Source: JALYOK01 sp963840785
GTDB taxonomy: Bacteria; Pseudomonadota; Gammaproteobacteria; Burkholderiales; JALYOK01
NCBI GenBank assembly: GCA_963840785.1
Contig: CAWJAF010000003.1
Location: forward strand, 434,001 to 498,000
DNA length: 64,000 nucleotides
Direction of reading: 5' to 3'
Shown here: piece by piece, positions 39,531 through 49,470 of the stretch
How positions within the stretch are numbered: position 1 is the first letter of the stretch
How the letters are laid out: the number at the start of each line of letters is the position of its first letter
Position numbers and translations under genes: made by a program
The notes under the pieces: generated by a model
What the model was told of the DNA's origin: nothing
What the model saw: only the letters and a program-made list of their open reading frames with translations
The model's database searches: none

Positions 39531-42264
39531 TCAGATTTTCACTTCAAATCGGAGAAAGTCAGCTAACCGCTTCGATTCCGCAACTTCGTCATGCGGCAAT
39601 AGCAGGTACTTCCAAGGTTTCGATCCGACTTCGACAGCGTGCGCAGAAGCATGTTTACACCAACGCACTGCCGCACCAGCCTTTGCTTGAACTTCTTGAG
39701 CGTCAATGTCGGCGCGGGACTTGGTTTCCACCATAAAAATGACCGAGTCCGTTTCGGCAACAAAGTCAGGAACGTACTCCGGTTGCTCAGTCCCTAGCTT
39801 GTAGTAAATTTGGAACTGCCCCTTCGCGGGTTTAAACCACTTCAGCGCATCGCGCTCGAGGATGATGCAAAAACGGCGTTCAGTATCTGAATCAAATTTC
39901 TGCTCATTGTGCAGGCAGCGTTGAAATCCCCCAAACAGCATCTGCTTGATGCGGCCTGTATCCACCACGGTTTCGCGGAAGTGTTGAAGCGACTGTCCTT
40001 CGGTGACGGTATAAGTCGGGCGTTTAATCGCGGTAAATCCACGGATCACATTCACTGTATACGCGGTCGCCTTTTCCCAGAAATGCGCCATCATTTGTGC
40101 GTGAATCTCCTTAGCGATCAGACGGCGCTCGCGATCCAGCACGTTGCGGGCATCCTCTTCGGAGAGGTAGCCGAGCAAGTGCCGCACCATTTGGCCCGCA
40201 AGGTCGTAGAGCAAATCGGCATGCGTGAAGTAGTCGACGTCATCGAAATCCACCAAAGCATGGACAATGTAGTCTTCCAGACGAGCTTCTTTCAAACCGG
40301 CTTGCGACGACAAAGAAAATTGCTCATTGGTGCGCAGCATTTGCCCGACAATCTCGCGTTCGCCGGGCTGCAAGTGCAGTTGAGCAACATCCAATTTGAA
40401 CGGATGAAAGCCCGTTGTGACCTCGCCCGTCGGAACAACCGTAATTTGAGGGATACCGATGGTCTGCTGAACGGCGATCTCCGTGGTCTTGGCGACCACA
40501 GCGGCCAGATCAAACTTTATCGCGCCATCATCAACACCGGCGAGCAAGTTGCCTTGCAGCGGTTTCAGCCGTTCGGTAACCTCGGCCAAGATCTGACGTT
40601 GAACCTCGGGGCTGAGCAGCGCGCTGCTGGTTGGCGCCAAATCGCGCTTGACCTCATACTGTCCAATAACCTCCATCACGACGCGTGCCGCATTCCGTTC
40701 TGAATCAGTAGTGAAAATGGGCGCGTGTTAGCGCCGCTCGACCAATTGCGGGAGTTGCGCTGGGGCTGAGGTCTGGCGCATCCGTCAATCCCAGGCGAGC
40801 CATTGCGACGAGCCAACCTGCACGCTGATCTTCCTGTCGTCAGCGCTCGGTGCATCGAGGATGACTTGCTTCAAGCGAATCGGCGAATCCGCGCGATTGG
40901 CTTCATCAATGATCTCCTGAAACTTGTCGTGGGCGACGATATTCAGGCGATCGACCGCTGCGACACCCGTTCGCTTGCCATAGGGCAGACGCAGGCCGCG
41001 ACCAATCGACTGCTCGATCAACGTGCGCGCATTGGCCGCGCGCAGCGGCACGATGGTGTAAAGATTGGTGACGTCCCAGCCTTCCTTGAGCATGTTGACG
41101 TGAATCACAATCTCGGTCGGCTCGTCCACACTTTCCACGGCCAGCAAGCGGCTGATCATTTCCTCCTCTTCCGCGCCGGTGCGGCTGGAGTCCACCTGAA
41201 TTACCTTGCCCTGGTAACGTCCCTCGAAAAACGCTTTCGACTCCAGCAGTGCCAACAGTTGCCCCGCGTGTGTCGTGTCGCGTGCAATAATCAGCATGAA
41301 TGGTTTCACGATAGGCACACCATTCTCGCGGGCATAAGTTAGCAGTTCCACCTTAGTGGTCTCATGCAGGCGAACACCGTCCTCCAGTTTGGTCTTTTCG
41401 ATCTCTTCCTGCGGGTGGGCTTTAGCATCGAAGTTGCGCTGGGTGACGACCGCAGGCTCTTTCACGAAACCATCGTCCATCGCCAGCGCCAGCGGGTAGT
41501 CCATGACCACGTTCTTGAATGGCACGGTCTTTCCGCTGCCAGCTTCTACAAATGGCGTGGCAGTAAGTTCCAGACCAAACAGCGGCTTCAAATCATTGAT
41601 CGAGCGCACACCAGCGCTGGCGCGGTAGCGGTGCGATTCATCCATTAGCAGAACGAGGTCCGACAGGTTGGCAAGGTAGTTAAAATAACTATCTCCCAAC
41701 ACCTCGCGCATGCGTTTGATTCGTGGCTCCTTACCGCCACGCACTTCGGAGTTGATCTTCGAGATATTAAAAATATTGATCGTGACGGGACTCAACAGTC
41801 CCAGCGCGCTGCCGCGCTGTTCATAAGTTATCTCCGGTAATTATCTCGGGTGATTGCTGTGCAAACTCTCCGATTCCTTTGAAGACATACTTAGGCGTAT
41901 TCGGCGTAAAATCGGCGATGAGTTTGTTGTAGATCGTCAGATTTGGTGCGAGCACGAAGAAGTTGTTGACGCCGTATGCAAGATGCAAATAAGAGATAAA
42001 CGCGCCCATTAGGCGGGTCTTGCCCACGCCGGTAGCCAGCGCAAAGCATAGCGATGGAAACTCCCGCTCAAAGTCTGACAGTGCGGGAAATTTCGTGGCC
42101 AATGAAGTAGTCATCTCCGCCAGTTCTTCTGCCGATCGGGCATTAGGGTCGCGCAATGCGGGGACGGATTCAAGGGCGCTATGCAGGCACTCCAGACTCG
42201 CCGCTTGCGGTGCACGCAGGCTTAACCGCCCAACAATAGAGCGCACAACATTTTCTCGGCTCAT
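39531..42264 (-). CDS. res: Type III-like restriction enzyme Res subunit (helicase-nuclease; two frameshifts)
   Basis: The superfamily 2 helicase motifs are FALATGVGKTRLMGAFI (Walker A), LVLLMDESHRYRASAG (DESH box), FGLELTATPF (motif III), MLKEGWDVTNLYTIVPLRAA and IEQSIGRGLRLPYGK (motif VI). The C-terminal nuclease has YVPDFVAETDSVIFMVETKS, a PD-(D/E)XK site. Frames change near 41810 and 40760; the joined length is ~910 residues, normal for the family. The ATG overlaps the DUF1016 stop (ATGA). Together with Mod it should cleave unmethylated DNA in an ATP-dependent way. Confidence 0.88.
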
Positions 42265-43514
42265 GCCTTTTCTTCCTTCTTTTTTCGCCTTGCTGCCTTG
42301 GCTTTCTGGGGATCTATTAATCTCCTTTTAGCTGTTGGTTCTGGCATCAATTGCCGCAACTCGCGCTGAATTTCTCGTTCCAGCTCTTCTTCCGTTGGTA
42401 GGTAGAGTTGATAGCGGCTGGTGAAGATGTTGCGCTTAAGTTGCTCGCCCAACGTGTACTTCACCACCGCATCGTTCTTGCTTGGACACAAGATCAATCC
42501 GATAGATGGGTTGTCGCCCTTGGTACGCCGCTCCCGGTCAAAATAATTCACGTAGAACTGAATCTGTCCCAAGTCGGCGTGTGTCAACTTACCAACTTTC
42601 AAATCAATCAGTACAAAGCATTTCAATATCGTGTGGTAGAACACCAGGTCAATATAAAAATGATCGCCATCGAGCGTAATGCGTTCCTGCCGCGATACAA
42701 AGGCAAAGCCCTTACCCAGCTCCTGCAGGAAGGTTTGCAGGTTACCGATAAGCGCTTGTTCCAGTTTTGATTCCACCAGACGCGGTGAGGTGGGCAGGCC
42801 AAGAAACTCGAGCACCACTGGGTCTTTCAAAATATCGATAGGTCGCGAAACTTCGTGCCCGTGAACAGCCAAGCGCATCATTCCTTTCTTGTCGCGGCTT
42901 TTTGCCAGTCGATCAAATAATAGGCTGTTGATCTGGCGCTCCAGTTCGCGTGCAGACCAGGCATTGTTCACAGCCTCAACTTCATAAAATCCTCGCGCCT
43001 CGATGCGGCCAACGCGCAACAGTGTGCGATAGTGCGTCCAAGATAGATTGGGGTTTAATTCACCTGGGCACCAAGCTTTTCCGCTAGTGGCAAAATTCAT
43101 TTGCGGCAGAATCATGAGGGCATCTGAATTCCGACGCACTGCGTCGGAATTTCCTACTGCTATGAGCTTGCTGCCGGATTCCCGACGCACCGTGTCGGAA
43201 ATTGCGTCCGGTAACAGGCTGGGGTACTCCAGATACAAACGGCGACACAGCTCAAGATTGTCCACCCCATAGCCGGAACCAAAGTCAGACTTCAATCGTG
43301 CGGCCAATTCGGCCAGCAACTCAGCGCCATAGCCCGCACGTTTGCGTCCTGCCTGTTCTTCTTCAACAATCTCCCGCCCTATAAGCCAATTGGCAATCAC
43401 CTGGGTTGTGTTCACCGTGCGAGCGACATTCACGCGCGCGGATTCGAGAATCACTCGAATCCGATCAAAAAGTGGCGCAGGTTTGGTAGCCGGCTTTTTT
43501 ACCTTGGTTACCAT
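42261..43514 (-). CDS. DUF1016 PD-(D/E)XK nuclease (YhcG-like)
   Basis: About 417 residues, intact. The N-terminal DUF1016 helical domain contains VNTTQVIANWLIGREIVEEE and GYGVDNLELCRRLYLEYPSL. The C-terminal nuclease domain has DHFYIDLVFYHTILKCFVLI-DLKVG with the D...DxK metal site, then FYVNYFDRERRTKGDNPSIG. YhcG proteins often accompany restriction systems, and here the gene lies between mod and res. ATG at 43514 is 2 bases after the mod stop; a TTG at 43520 would overlap. The C-terminus is lysine-rich. Confidence 0.88.
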   Translation of the reverse strand: MVTKVKKPATKPAPLFDRIRVILESARVNVARTVNTTQVIANWLIGREIVEEEQAGRKRAGYGAELLAELAARLKSDFGSGYGVDNLELCRRLYLEYPSLLPDAISDTVRRESGSKLIAVGNSDAVRRNSDALMILPQMNFATSGKAWCPGELNPNLSWTHYRTLLRVGRIEARGFYEVEAVNNAWSARELERQINSLLFDRLAKSRDKKGMMRLAVHGHEVSRPIDILKDPVVLEFLGLPTSPRLVESKLEQALIGNLQTFLQELGKGFAFVSRQERITLDGDHFYIDLVFYHTILKCFVLIDLKVGKLTHADLGQIQFYVNYFDRERRTKGDNPSIGLILCPSKNDAVVKYTLGEQLKRNIFTSRYQLYLPTEEELEREIQRELRQLMPEPTAKRRLIDPQKAKAARRKKKEEKA

Positions 43515-43516
43515 GC

Positions 43517-45233
43517 TCAATCCTTATCCTCAAACAAGCCGCGCTGCGCAGTATTAACTCCGCGCGCTTTTTTCCTAACGCCCGCCACCATAGTACCCTC
43601 TCCCTCTGGGAGAGGGTTAGGGTGAGGGTCGGGGCGAGGAGCCGCCATCGGCAAATTCGCCACGTTCAGACTATAGTCGTCGTGGCCCCATTCGCAGCGA
43701 GCCAATACCATCTTGGGAATTTTCTTCAGCGTCAGATTTGGCCACCGCTCGGCCGCCTTGCCAACCGTTACGCCGTGGAATGCCGCGCAGCAAACCATCA
43801 GACTCTGCATGCTTCCAACCTCATCCGACAACGCCTGCAACTGCTCCGCCGAAAGGTTCTGCGTGGTGACGTAAGATGAAATCGCGCTCGCTGGAATGCC
43901 CGTGCTGCCACCACTGCGTTTCGGAAGGCGCGTAGGTAAAGCCTTCCAGCTTGCACAGCGCCTCGGCGAGATGCGAGGCGTTGTACTCGGGATTGATGAC
44001 CGGGTTGCCCCAGCGGTCATTGACGATCAGGCTGGGCGCAAGCTTGTAGTAGCGGAAACCGCCGCCGCCTTGCCAATTCACTGCCTTGCTGATGCCGCCT
44101 TGGTCTTCACCGTCGATGACCTTTTGCAGGCGCGGAATGATATGAGTGTGGCAGTGGTCTCCCAGTTCGACCATGATCCAGCGGCGGCCCATTTTGTGCG
44201 CGACTGCGCCGGTGGTGCCGGAACCGGCGAAGGAGTCAAGGACGAGGTCGTTGGGGTTGGTGGCGATGTTCAAGTACACGCCTTAGCAGACGTTCGGGCT
44301 TTGGCGTATCAAATGCATTTGCCTTGCCAAATAGCGCATGGATTTCTTTCTTTGACTCATCTGTATGTCCAACCTCCTCGTGTGGCCACCACGTTCACGG
44401 CACCAACCCTTCAATTTCTGAAAATAGCGATTTAGACGCGGGCACCGATTCTCCATTCTTGCCAAACCAATACTTTGCCCTCAGCAACCAGCCCCAGACA
44501 CTTGGTTCTAGAGCCGACCAGTGCCGTCCTTCTGGCGGGTAAATTGTCTTGCCACTTGGAGTTTTAACTGGATACATGCTGGTTCGGACGTAGCTCCGCG
44601 CCTAGACACTGGATCGACACGCCACGGGCCTCTGGGATCATTGTCTGGGATTTCTTATACGCTGAGCTGTCTTTGCGTCTGGCTCAACCGGTTTCGTACC
44701 GCTTTGAACCATTCCGCATTTATGGCATACAAATAATATAGTCGTGGACGTCCCCGATTGCCGAGTTGTTATCACGCGAGTATCGCTTTTGCCAAACAAT
44801 GTTGCGCGACGAAATGACTTTCGCCCAAAAACCTCGTCCGCAAGACTTTCAGATATGCGCTTTCGTTATCATCAATCGTGATCCACAGCGAGCCGTCATC
44901 GGACAACAGCCGCCGGATGATCTCCAGCCGGTCTCGCATCAGCCCCAACCAAATCGAATGCTCCAGCCCATCATCGTAGTGGGTGAAGGCGCTGCCGGTG
45001 TTGTAAGGCGGGTCGATAAAAACGCATTTCACCTTGCCAGCAAACTCCGCCTCCAGCGCCTTGAGCGCCAGCAGGTTGTCGCCGAAGATCAGGCGGTTGT
45101 CAAAGATGTCGCCGTCCGAAACCCGGTGCTTCGCGTGGTAGGACTTCTCCGGGTCTTCCAGCAGGATGCGCGGCTCCAGCCTCGGCCGCTTTTCCTTGCC
45201 GATCCAGGTGAGTTCGAGTTTTTGTCGCGTCAT
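43517..45233 (-). CDS. mod: Type III-like DNA methyltransferase (Mod; multiple frameshifts)
   Basis: The beta-class order of motifs is seen: KCVFIDPPYNTGSAFTHYDD (motif IV DPPY) before LVLDSFAGSGTTGAVAHKMG (motif I FxGxG). Between them, in shifted frames, are NIVWQKRYSRDNNSAIGDVH and LRPNQ. PEGRHWSALEPSVWGWLLRA follows. Frames change about six times between 44770 and 43880, yet all family segments occur in order over ~570 codons. The ATG overlaps the HerA stop (ATGA). The last 35 codons are encoded by a REP-like repeat (DPHPNPLPEGEGT) plus RGVNTAQRGLFEDKD. It methylates adenine for self-protection. Confidence 0.83.
43595..43639. repeat. REP-like palindromic repeat, copy 2, inside mod
   Basis: CCCTCTCCCTCTGGGAGAGGG followed by TTAGGGTGAGGG matches the intergenic copy at 11706. 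Here it lies in the mod coding frame and encodes PHPNPLPEGEG near the C-terminus. Confidence 0.75.
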
Positions 45234-46996
45234 TTCTTTTCTGCGACTTTACTTTGACGCCTTAAACTTTCAACGGCAGCCTTGATTGCATCCGAATCAG
45301 AAGACTTTTCCCCCCATTCACGCCAGAAGTTTTTGGTAAGGCTCAGTGGCGTCGCCTTTGGTTTGTCTAGCTTGATCCGTGACGGAAGTAGGATTGAATC
45401 GCCTAGCACGATTGCCTCTCCAATATCAAGAAGAGGCAATACATCCGCAATACCCGCCATGCTATCCGGCATTACCGACTTCACTGCAGATTGATCTTGT
45501 TCATTAGTGAGCCTTAACGCGATGAAATTATTGCACTGGCTTAAGATTGTTTTACTGACATCTGACGGACGCTGACTTACTACGAGGAGTGCAAATCCGT
45601 ACTTTCTACCTTCCTTTGCGATTCGTTCAAAGGTATCAAGTGCCCGTTTGGCTGCTGCATCAGCATCAGACCTAACGGGTAAGTAAAGATGCGCCTCATC
45701 GCAAACAAGGCAGACAGGCGTACGCGAGTCAGCATGCATCCAGAATTGAACGTCATATAGGACTCGAGCCAAGACGCTAACCACTGTAGGCAGAACATCA
45801 GAAGGAACCTCTGAAAAATCGACCACCTTTATTCCGGAACGTGAAGTTGACCTTGTAGATAGGAACGTCTCGGCCAAACTCTGCAGCCAATCATATGACC
45901 CGGTATTTGACGGCGGCTGAAATAGAAAACCATATCGTCGATCTTTAGTCTTCGCCTCTAATCTGCTTATGAATCTCGTAAGTTTGCCGTGCCACGGTCC
46001 CTGCTTGTCTCGGCCTGTGCTACCTGTGACCATTTCCTGATCATCTTCCGACAAACTATCCCTTACCGCCTTAAGATCATAGGGAATCGGCGAATCCACG
46101 GTAAAGGAGGCAAGAACCTCTGTCAGTTTCAGGTCTTCAAGCGACTTTCTTTTTTGGTCCGCGACCGCACTCGTAAACCGCATCGCTTGATTCGGTGCAT
46201 TGTCATCGCTACGATCAAGCAGCATCGAAAGCATTTCTTCTCGATTAAGAAGCCAATGAGGCAAAAATAGACTGTTAGGTTTTGGGATTGCAAGATCGCC
46301 CGGCCCGGCAATCTTTAAGTATTCCGCATATCCATTAGTCAGGTCTTTCGCCAGTGATGCGTACTCTCCATGCATGTCGAGAAGGACAATATTTGGATAA
46401 CTTAGCGTATTCGCCCTCTCAAGAAGCGCAGCAACTGTATAACTTTTTCCGCTGCCCGTGCTCCCGAGAATGGCAGCGTGTCGCTGAAAAAATCTATCGC
46501 CGTCCGCGACCGCCTCAGCGCTCGGATCAATAGCAAAATGTCCTAAACGCAGCGCTTTGTCCGCAGGAACGTCTTGTGACAATACTCCCATAAATGCCGT
46601 TAGATTGGCCCCTTGAATAAGATGACATGCTTGATCAATCTGAGGACACGAATCGGCCCCTCGTTTGAATGACGGGCCGGAGTCTCCATCTTTCACGCGG
46701 TAAGTTCCTACTAATACCGCACGTATGGTGTCGAGCATCTCTTCTGGTTTGGGTGATGTTTCATCATCCAACACTTCGCTGGTGAGAATTGCGTCGGACG
46801 GTAACCTGGTGATTCGTTCGACAATAGAAATCAGGTATTGATGGCCGGTGGCACCTTGGATCGCGATTAGATTACCTACCATCACTTTTTTGAGCAATTC
46901 GTGATCATCGATATGAATGAAGACGCGCATCGTGTCCACAGACATAACACGCCCCATTGGGCTTTCTGCTTCAAAAGACATTACGGCTGAAGTCAT
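45230..46996 (-). CDS. HerA-family ATPase of a SIR2-HerA defence system
   Basis: 588 residues, intact. The N-terminal beta-barrel HAS domain (GRVMSVDTMRVFIHID, GNLIAIQG) is followed by a RecA-like motor: Walker A ILGSTGSGKSYTVAALLERA (around residues 178-187), NIVLLDMHGEYASL, Walker B VCLVCDEAHLYLPV and the arginine/sensor region LLVVSQRPSDVSKTILSQCN. HerA forms hexameric DNA-translocating rings. Its ATG overlaps the SIR2 stop (ATGA), and its stop overlaps the mod start. The pairing with a SIR2 gene is diagnostic of the NAD-depleting SIR2-HerA anti-phage system. Confidence 0.93.
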   Translation of the reverse strand: MTSAVMSFEAESPMGRVMSVDTMRVFIHIDDHELLKKVMVGNLIAIQGATGHQYLISIVERITRLPSDAILTSEVLDDETSPKPEEMLDTIRAVLVGTYRVKDGDSGPSFKRGADSCPQIDQACHLIQGANLTAFMGVLSQDVPADKALRLGHFAIDPSAEAVADGDRFFQRHAAILGSTGSGKSYTVAALLERANTLSYPNIVLLDMHGEYASLAKDLTNGYAEYLKIAGPGDLAIPKPNSLFLPHWLLNREEMLSMLLDRSDDNAPNQAMRFTSAVADQKRKSLEDLKLTEVLASFTVDSPIPYDLKAVRDSLSEDDQEMVTGSTGRDKQGPWHGKLTRFISRLEAKTKDRRYGFLFQPPSNTGSYDWLQSLAETFLSTRSTSRSGIKVVDFSEVPSDVLPTVVSVLARVLYDVQFWMHADSRTPVCLVCDEAHLYLPVRSDADAAAKRALDTFERIAKEGRKYGFALLVVSQRPSDVSKTILSQCNNFIALRLTNEQDQSAVKSVMPDSMAGIADVLPLLDIGEAIVLGDSILLPSRIKLDKPKATPLSLTKNFWREWGEKSSDSDAIKAAVESLRRQSKVAEKK

Positions 46997-48036
46997 GAAA
47001 TAACTCCTTTATTAAATCCTTCGAGATGCCAAAGTTGTTCATCAACTATCAGCTCTTCTCCACTTGAAGTGGTTATACGCGTTTTAAGATCGGATTCCGA
47101 AACAGCGCATAGGGCAATGACCTGAACTCCGCTGCTACTTGCGATGGCCTTTCGGGCATTATCTGAAAGTTGCTTCGCTATGATTACCGTAGGTTTCGTG
47201 AGTTTGAGGTCGGGACAAAGATGTTGCTCCAAATGATCATCATGAAAACCGTAACCGATGAACATCAAACGAGTGGCATTAGCGACAATTCGATTTCCAG
47301 ATGTCCGCTGATCATCGAACGCCCAGCGAAAGCTCTCTCTGTACTTACTTGCTCCGGGCGTAATAATGATTGGAGTCTTCCCTGTATTTATTGGGCATCT
47401 GACCACTTGTCCTCCTACATCGAACCAATCCAGGCTGCCGTGCGGTTTGTACACACACAGGTTAGCGACTGTTCGAAACATCGCATTTCTTCCTGCCATG
47501 TACGATTCCCGATGAGAGTCCGAGGATCTTTTTGGGTCAGAATGACCAATAAGTTGTCCCACGAAACGGGTATCCACTCCAATGCCAGCCGCTTCTGTTG
47601 CAAGTTCAATTAGTCGGTCGTAGTTTGGGGTAATGAGGTGAAACTTTTTTCCTGCCTTAAAGAGGTGTTTAGCAAAGGTTGTGAAGGGTAGAGTTCTCGT
47701 TCCCGAAATCACGCGGGAAAGCACCTCCAATTCCTTTTCAAGTATGAAACGCGCTGTAGCTTCGACAATTGCATCGACAGTTGTCGCTTTCAGGTTCACC
47801 TTACCCATTGCCCCTTCGAGATGATCACCGGCATTTAGTGCTGCCACCATTTCATTCCACGCCGTATCGGGCGCAGTGGCCAAACGAGGAGGAATGACGA
47901 CCAAAAGATGCTTGGCAAGTGGCAACATGCCCGGTATTCCCTCAGCGATTGACAAGCCTGTTCCGACAACAAGAAGTAGACCTTCTTGAAGGTGATCCTG
48001 CAACAGCCGCTTAACTTCTGTTAGTTCTAGAGCCAC
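46993..48036 (-). CDS. SIR2-domain NADase of a SIR2-HerA defence system
   Basis: 347 residues, intact, GTG start at 48036, 3 bases after the DUF2130 stop. The SIR2-like Rossmann fold has LLVVGTGLSIAEGIPGM (NAD-binding loop), FHLITPNYDRLIEL (catalytic Asn138) and VYKPHGSLDW (His199). TRLMFIGYGFHDDHLEQHL closes the domain, as in other defence SIR2 effectors. It is known for the family that SIR2 and HerA assemble into a large complex that hydrolyses NAD+ upon phage infection. No frameshift is present in either gene. Confidence 0.93.
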   Translation of the reverse strand: MALELTEVKRLLQDHLQEGLLLVVGTGLSIAEGIPGMLPLAKHLLVVIPPRLATAPDTAWNEMVAALNAGDHLEGAMGKVNLKATTVDAIVEATARFILEKELEVLSRVISGTRTLPFTTFAKHLFKAGKKFHLITPNYDRLIELATEAAGIGVDTRFVGQLIGHSDPKRSSDSHRESYMAGRNAMFRTVANLCVYKPHGSLDWFDVGGQVVRCPINTGKTPIIITPGASKYRESFRWAFDDQRTSGNRIVANATRLMFIGYGFHDDHLEQHLCPDLKLTKPTVIIAKQLSDNARKAIASSSGVQVIALCAVSESDLKTRITTSSGEELIVDEQLWHLEGFNKGVIS

Positions 48037-48039
48037 GGA

Positions 48040-49330
48040 TCATCCTTCAACTGCGGTAGGTCCACTTAGCGCCCGTAGTTCTAGCCCCTCAATCTCCTGC
48101 AACGACTTCCCCGCAATCCCCTGCAAGTCCCCATACATCCCGACCGTCGCGCCCATCACCCGCTCAATCTGTTCTTCGCGCTTGGCCCATTGCTTCATGA
48201 TGGCTTTTCTTTCCTTGTCGAGGTCTTCCTGCATGGTGGAAAACGCTTCGACGATGGCTTCCACGCGCTGGCGGAAGCGCGGGCCGGTGAGGTACTGGTA
48301 AACCATTTCCGTCTTGGTTTGCTGGCCTTCGGTAGACCTGCCGCGCAAGGGCAAGCTCCAGCAACGACTGGCGCAAAATCATCGCCACCGGCAATGCAGC
48401 GCGCGGATGCGTTACCCAGACGCCCTCTACCATTTCAAAGGTTTCAACGCCTTTCGGCAATACTCTGGCTCACGATCACAGCGATTTCTGCTTTCGCAGT
48501 GCGCTGATCATCGCGAAGTTTTGTCAGCCAGCCATCGCTCCAGTTCTTGGTGCGTTTGAACTCCCACAAAATGGTGCCGCTGGCCTGGCCGCCCGTGCCG
48601 ACAACACGGTGCAGCACATCCCCGCCGAATTCGCCCTTGGGTACGGGCTCGATCGCATCGAAAGGAAATTTGGCTGCGCAACAGGTTTTCAAGCTCCAGT
48701 TCCTGCACTTCGCCCTGCAATTGTTGCGAGCCCTGTTCGGCCCGGCGCTTGAGGTCTTCGATCTGTTTCTGCATCGCGGCAATGGTCTGCTCCTTCTCCA
48801 TCACTTTGAGTTTCTGTTCGTCCTCGGCTTCTTTTTTGGCTTGCTGGCGGGTAGCGTCGAGCCCTTCCTGCACCCGCTTTTCAACGGTGAGTTCCAGTTC
48901 ACGCTTGGCATCATCCAGTTCGCGCTGTTTTTGATCAGTTCCGCTTGCGCCTTTTGCGCTTCGGCCAGTTTTTCTTCGCGCTGTTTCAGCACTTCCTGCA
49001 AGTCGGCGAGCTTCACGGGTTTTCTGTTCCAGATCGGTTGCAGCCGCCTGCTTGGCTTTTTTGGCTTCCTCCGCCGCGATTCTGGCGCGATCCTTTTTCA
49101 GTTGCTCCTCAACCTGATCGGCCACTTGTTCATCGAGCTTGTTCTTGGCGTCGGCGAGTTGCTTTTCCTTTTCGCGCATGGCCTGTTCGCGCTGTGGCAA
49201 TGTCGCTGTCTTTCTGCGCCAGTTGTTGCTCAAATTGCCTGCGGGTGGATTCGATCAGTGGCGCGGCCAGCGATTCGGTGAGCTTGATTTCCGTTTTGCA
49301 GTTCGGGCAGGTGATGGTGGGTTCGGTCAT
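48040..49330 (-). CDS. DUF2130 coiled-coil protein (frameshifted)
   Basis: Begins MTEPTITCPNCKTEIKLTES with a CxxC zinc motif, then a long charged coiled coil (EKEKQLADAKNKLDEQVADQ, KKDRARIAAEEAKKAKQAAA). The DUF2130 core follows: FPFDAIEPVPKGEFGGDVLH, SGTILWEFKRTKNWSDGWL, EIAVIVSQ, then KGVETFEMVEGVWVTHPRAA. The C-terminus has YQYLTGPRFRQRVEAIVEAF. Four frame changes occur but the order and length (~430 codons) fit the family. WEFKRTKNWSDGW resembles a PD-(D/E)XK-like strand (E-x-K), so a nuclease role is possible. The start overlaps the 47-aa ORF (ATGA). Confidence 0.78.
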
Positions 49331-49470
49331 AGCTCGATTTCCTTGGTATTTTGTATGCCTGGCCGCTTGACTGCGCTAATGCCGATCAACGATCGCATTT
49401 TCGAAATGGGGATGGCATTCAACTGTGCGAGGTAATCCAGGGTTGATAGATCAGTATTGAATTTTTTCAT
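49327..49470 (-). CDS. 47-aa protein translationally coupled on both sides
   Basis: MKKFNTDLSTLDYLAQLNAI begins a 47-residue product that ends GIQNTKEIEL. The ATG overlaps the SNF2 helicase stop (ATGA) and the stop overlaps the DUF2130 ATG (ATGA). This double coupling strongly argues it is real. It is helical, with no known domain; it might be a small subunit or regulator for the helicase/DUF2130 pair. Confidence 0.65.
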   Translation of the reverse strand: MKKFNTDLSTLDYLAQLNAIPISKMRSLIGISAVKRPGIQNTKEIEL

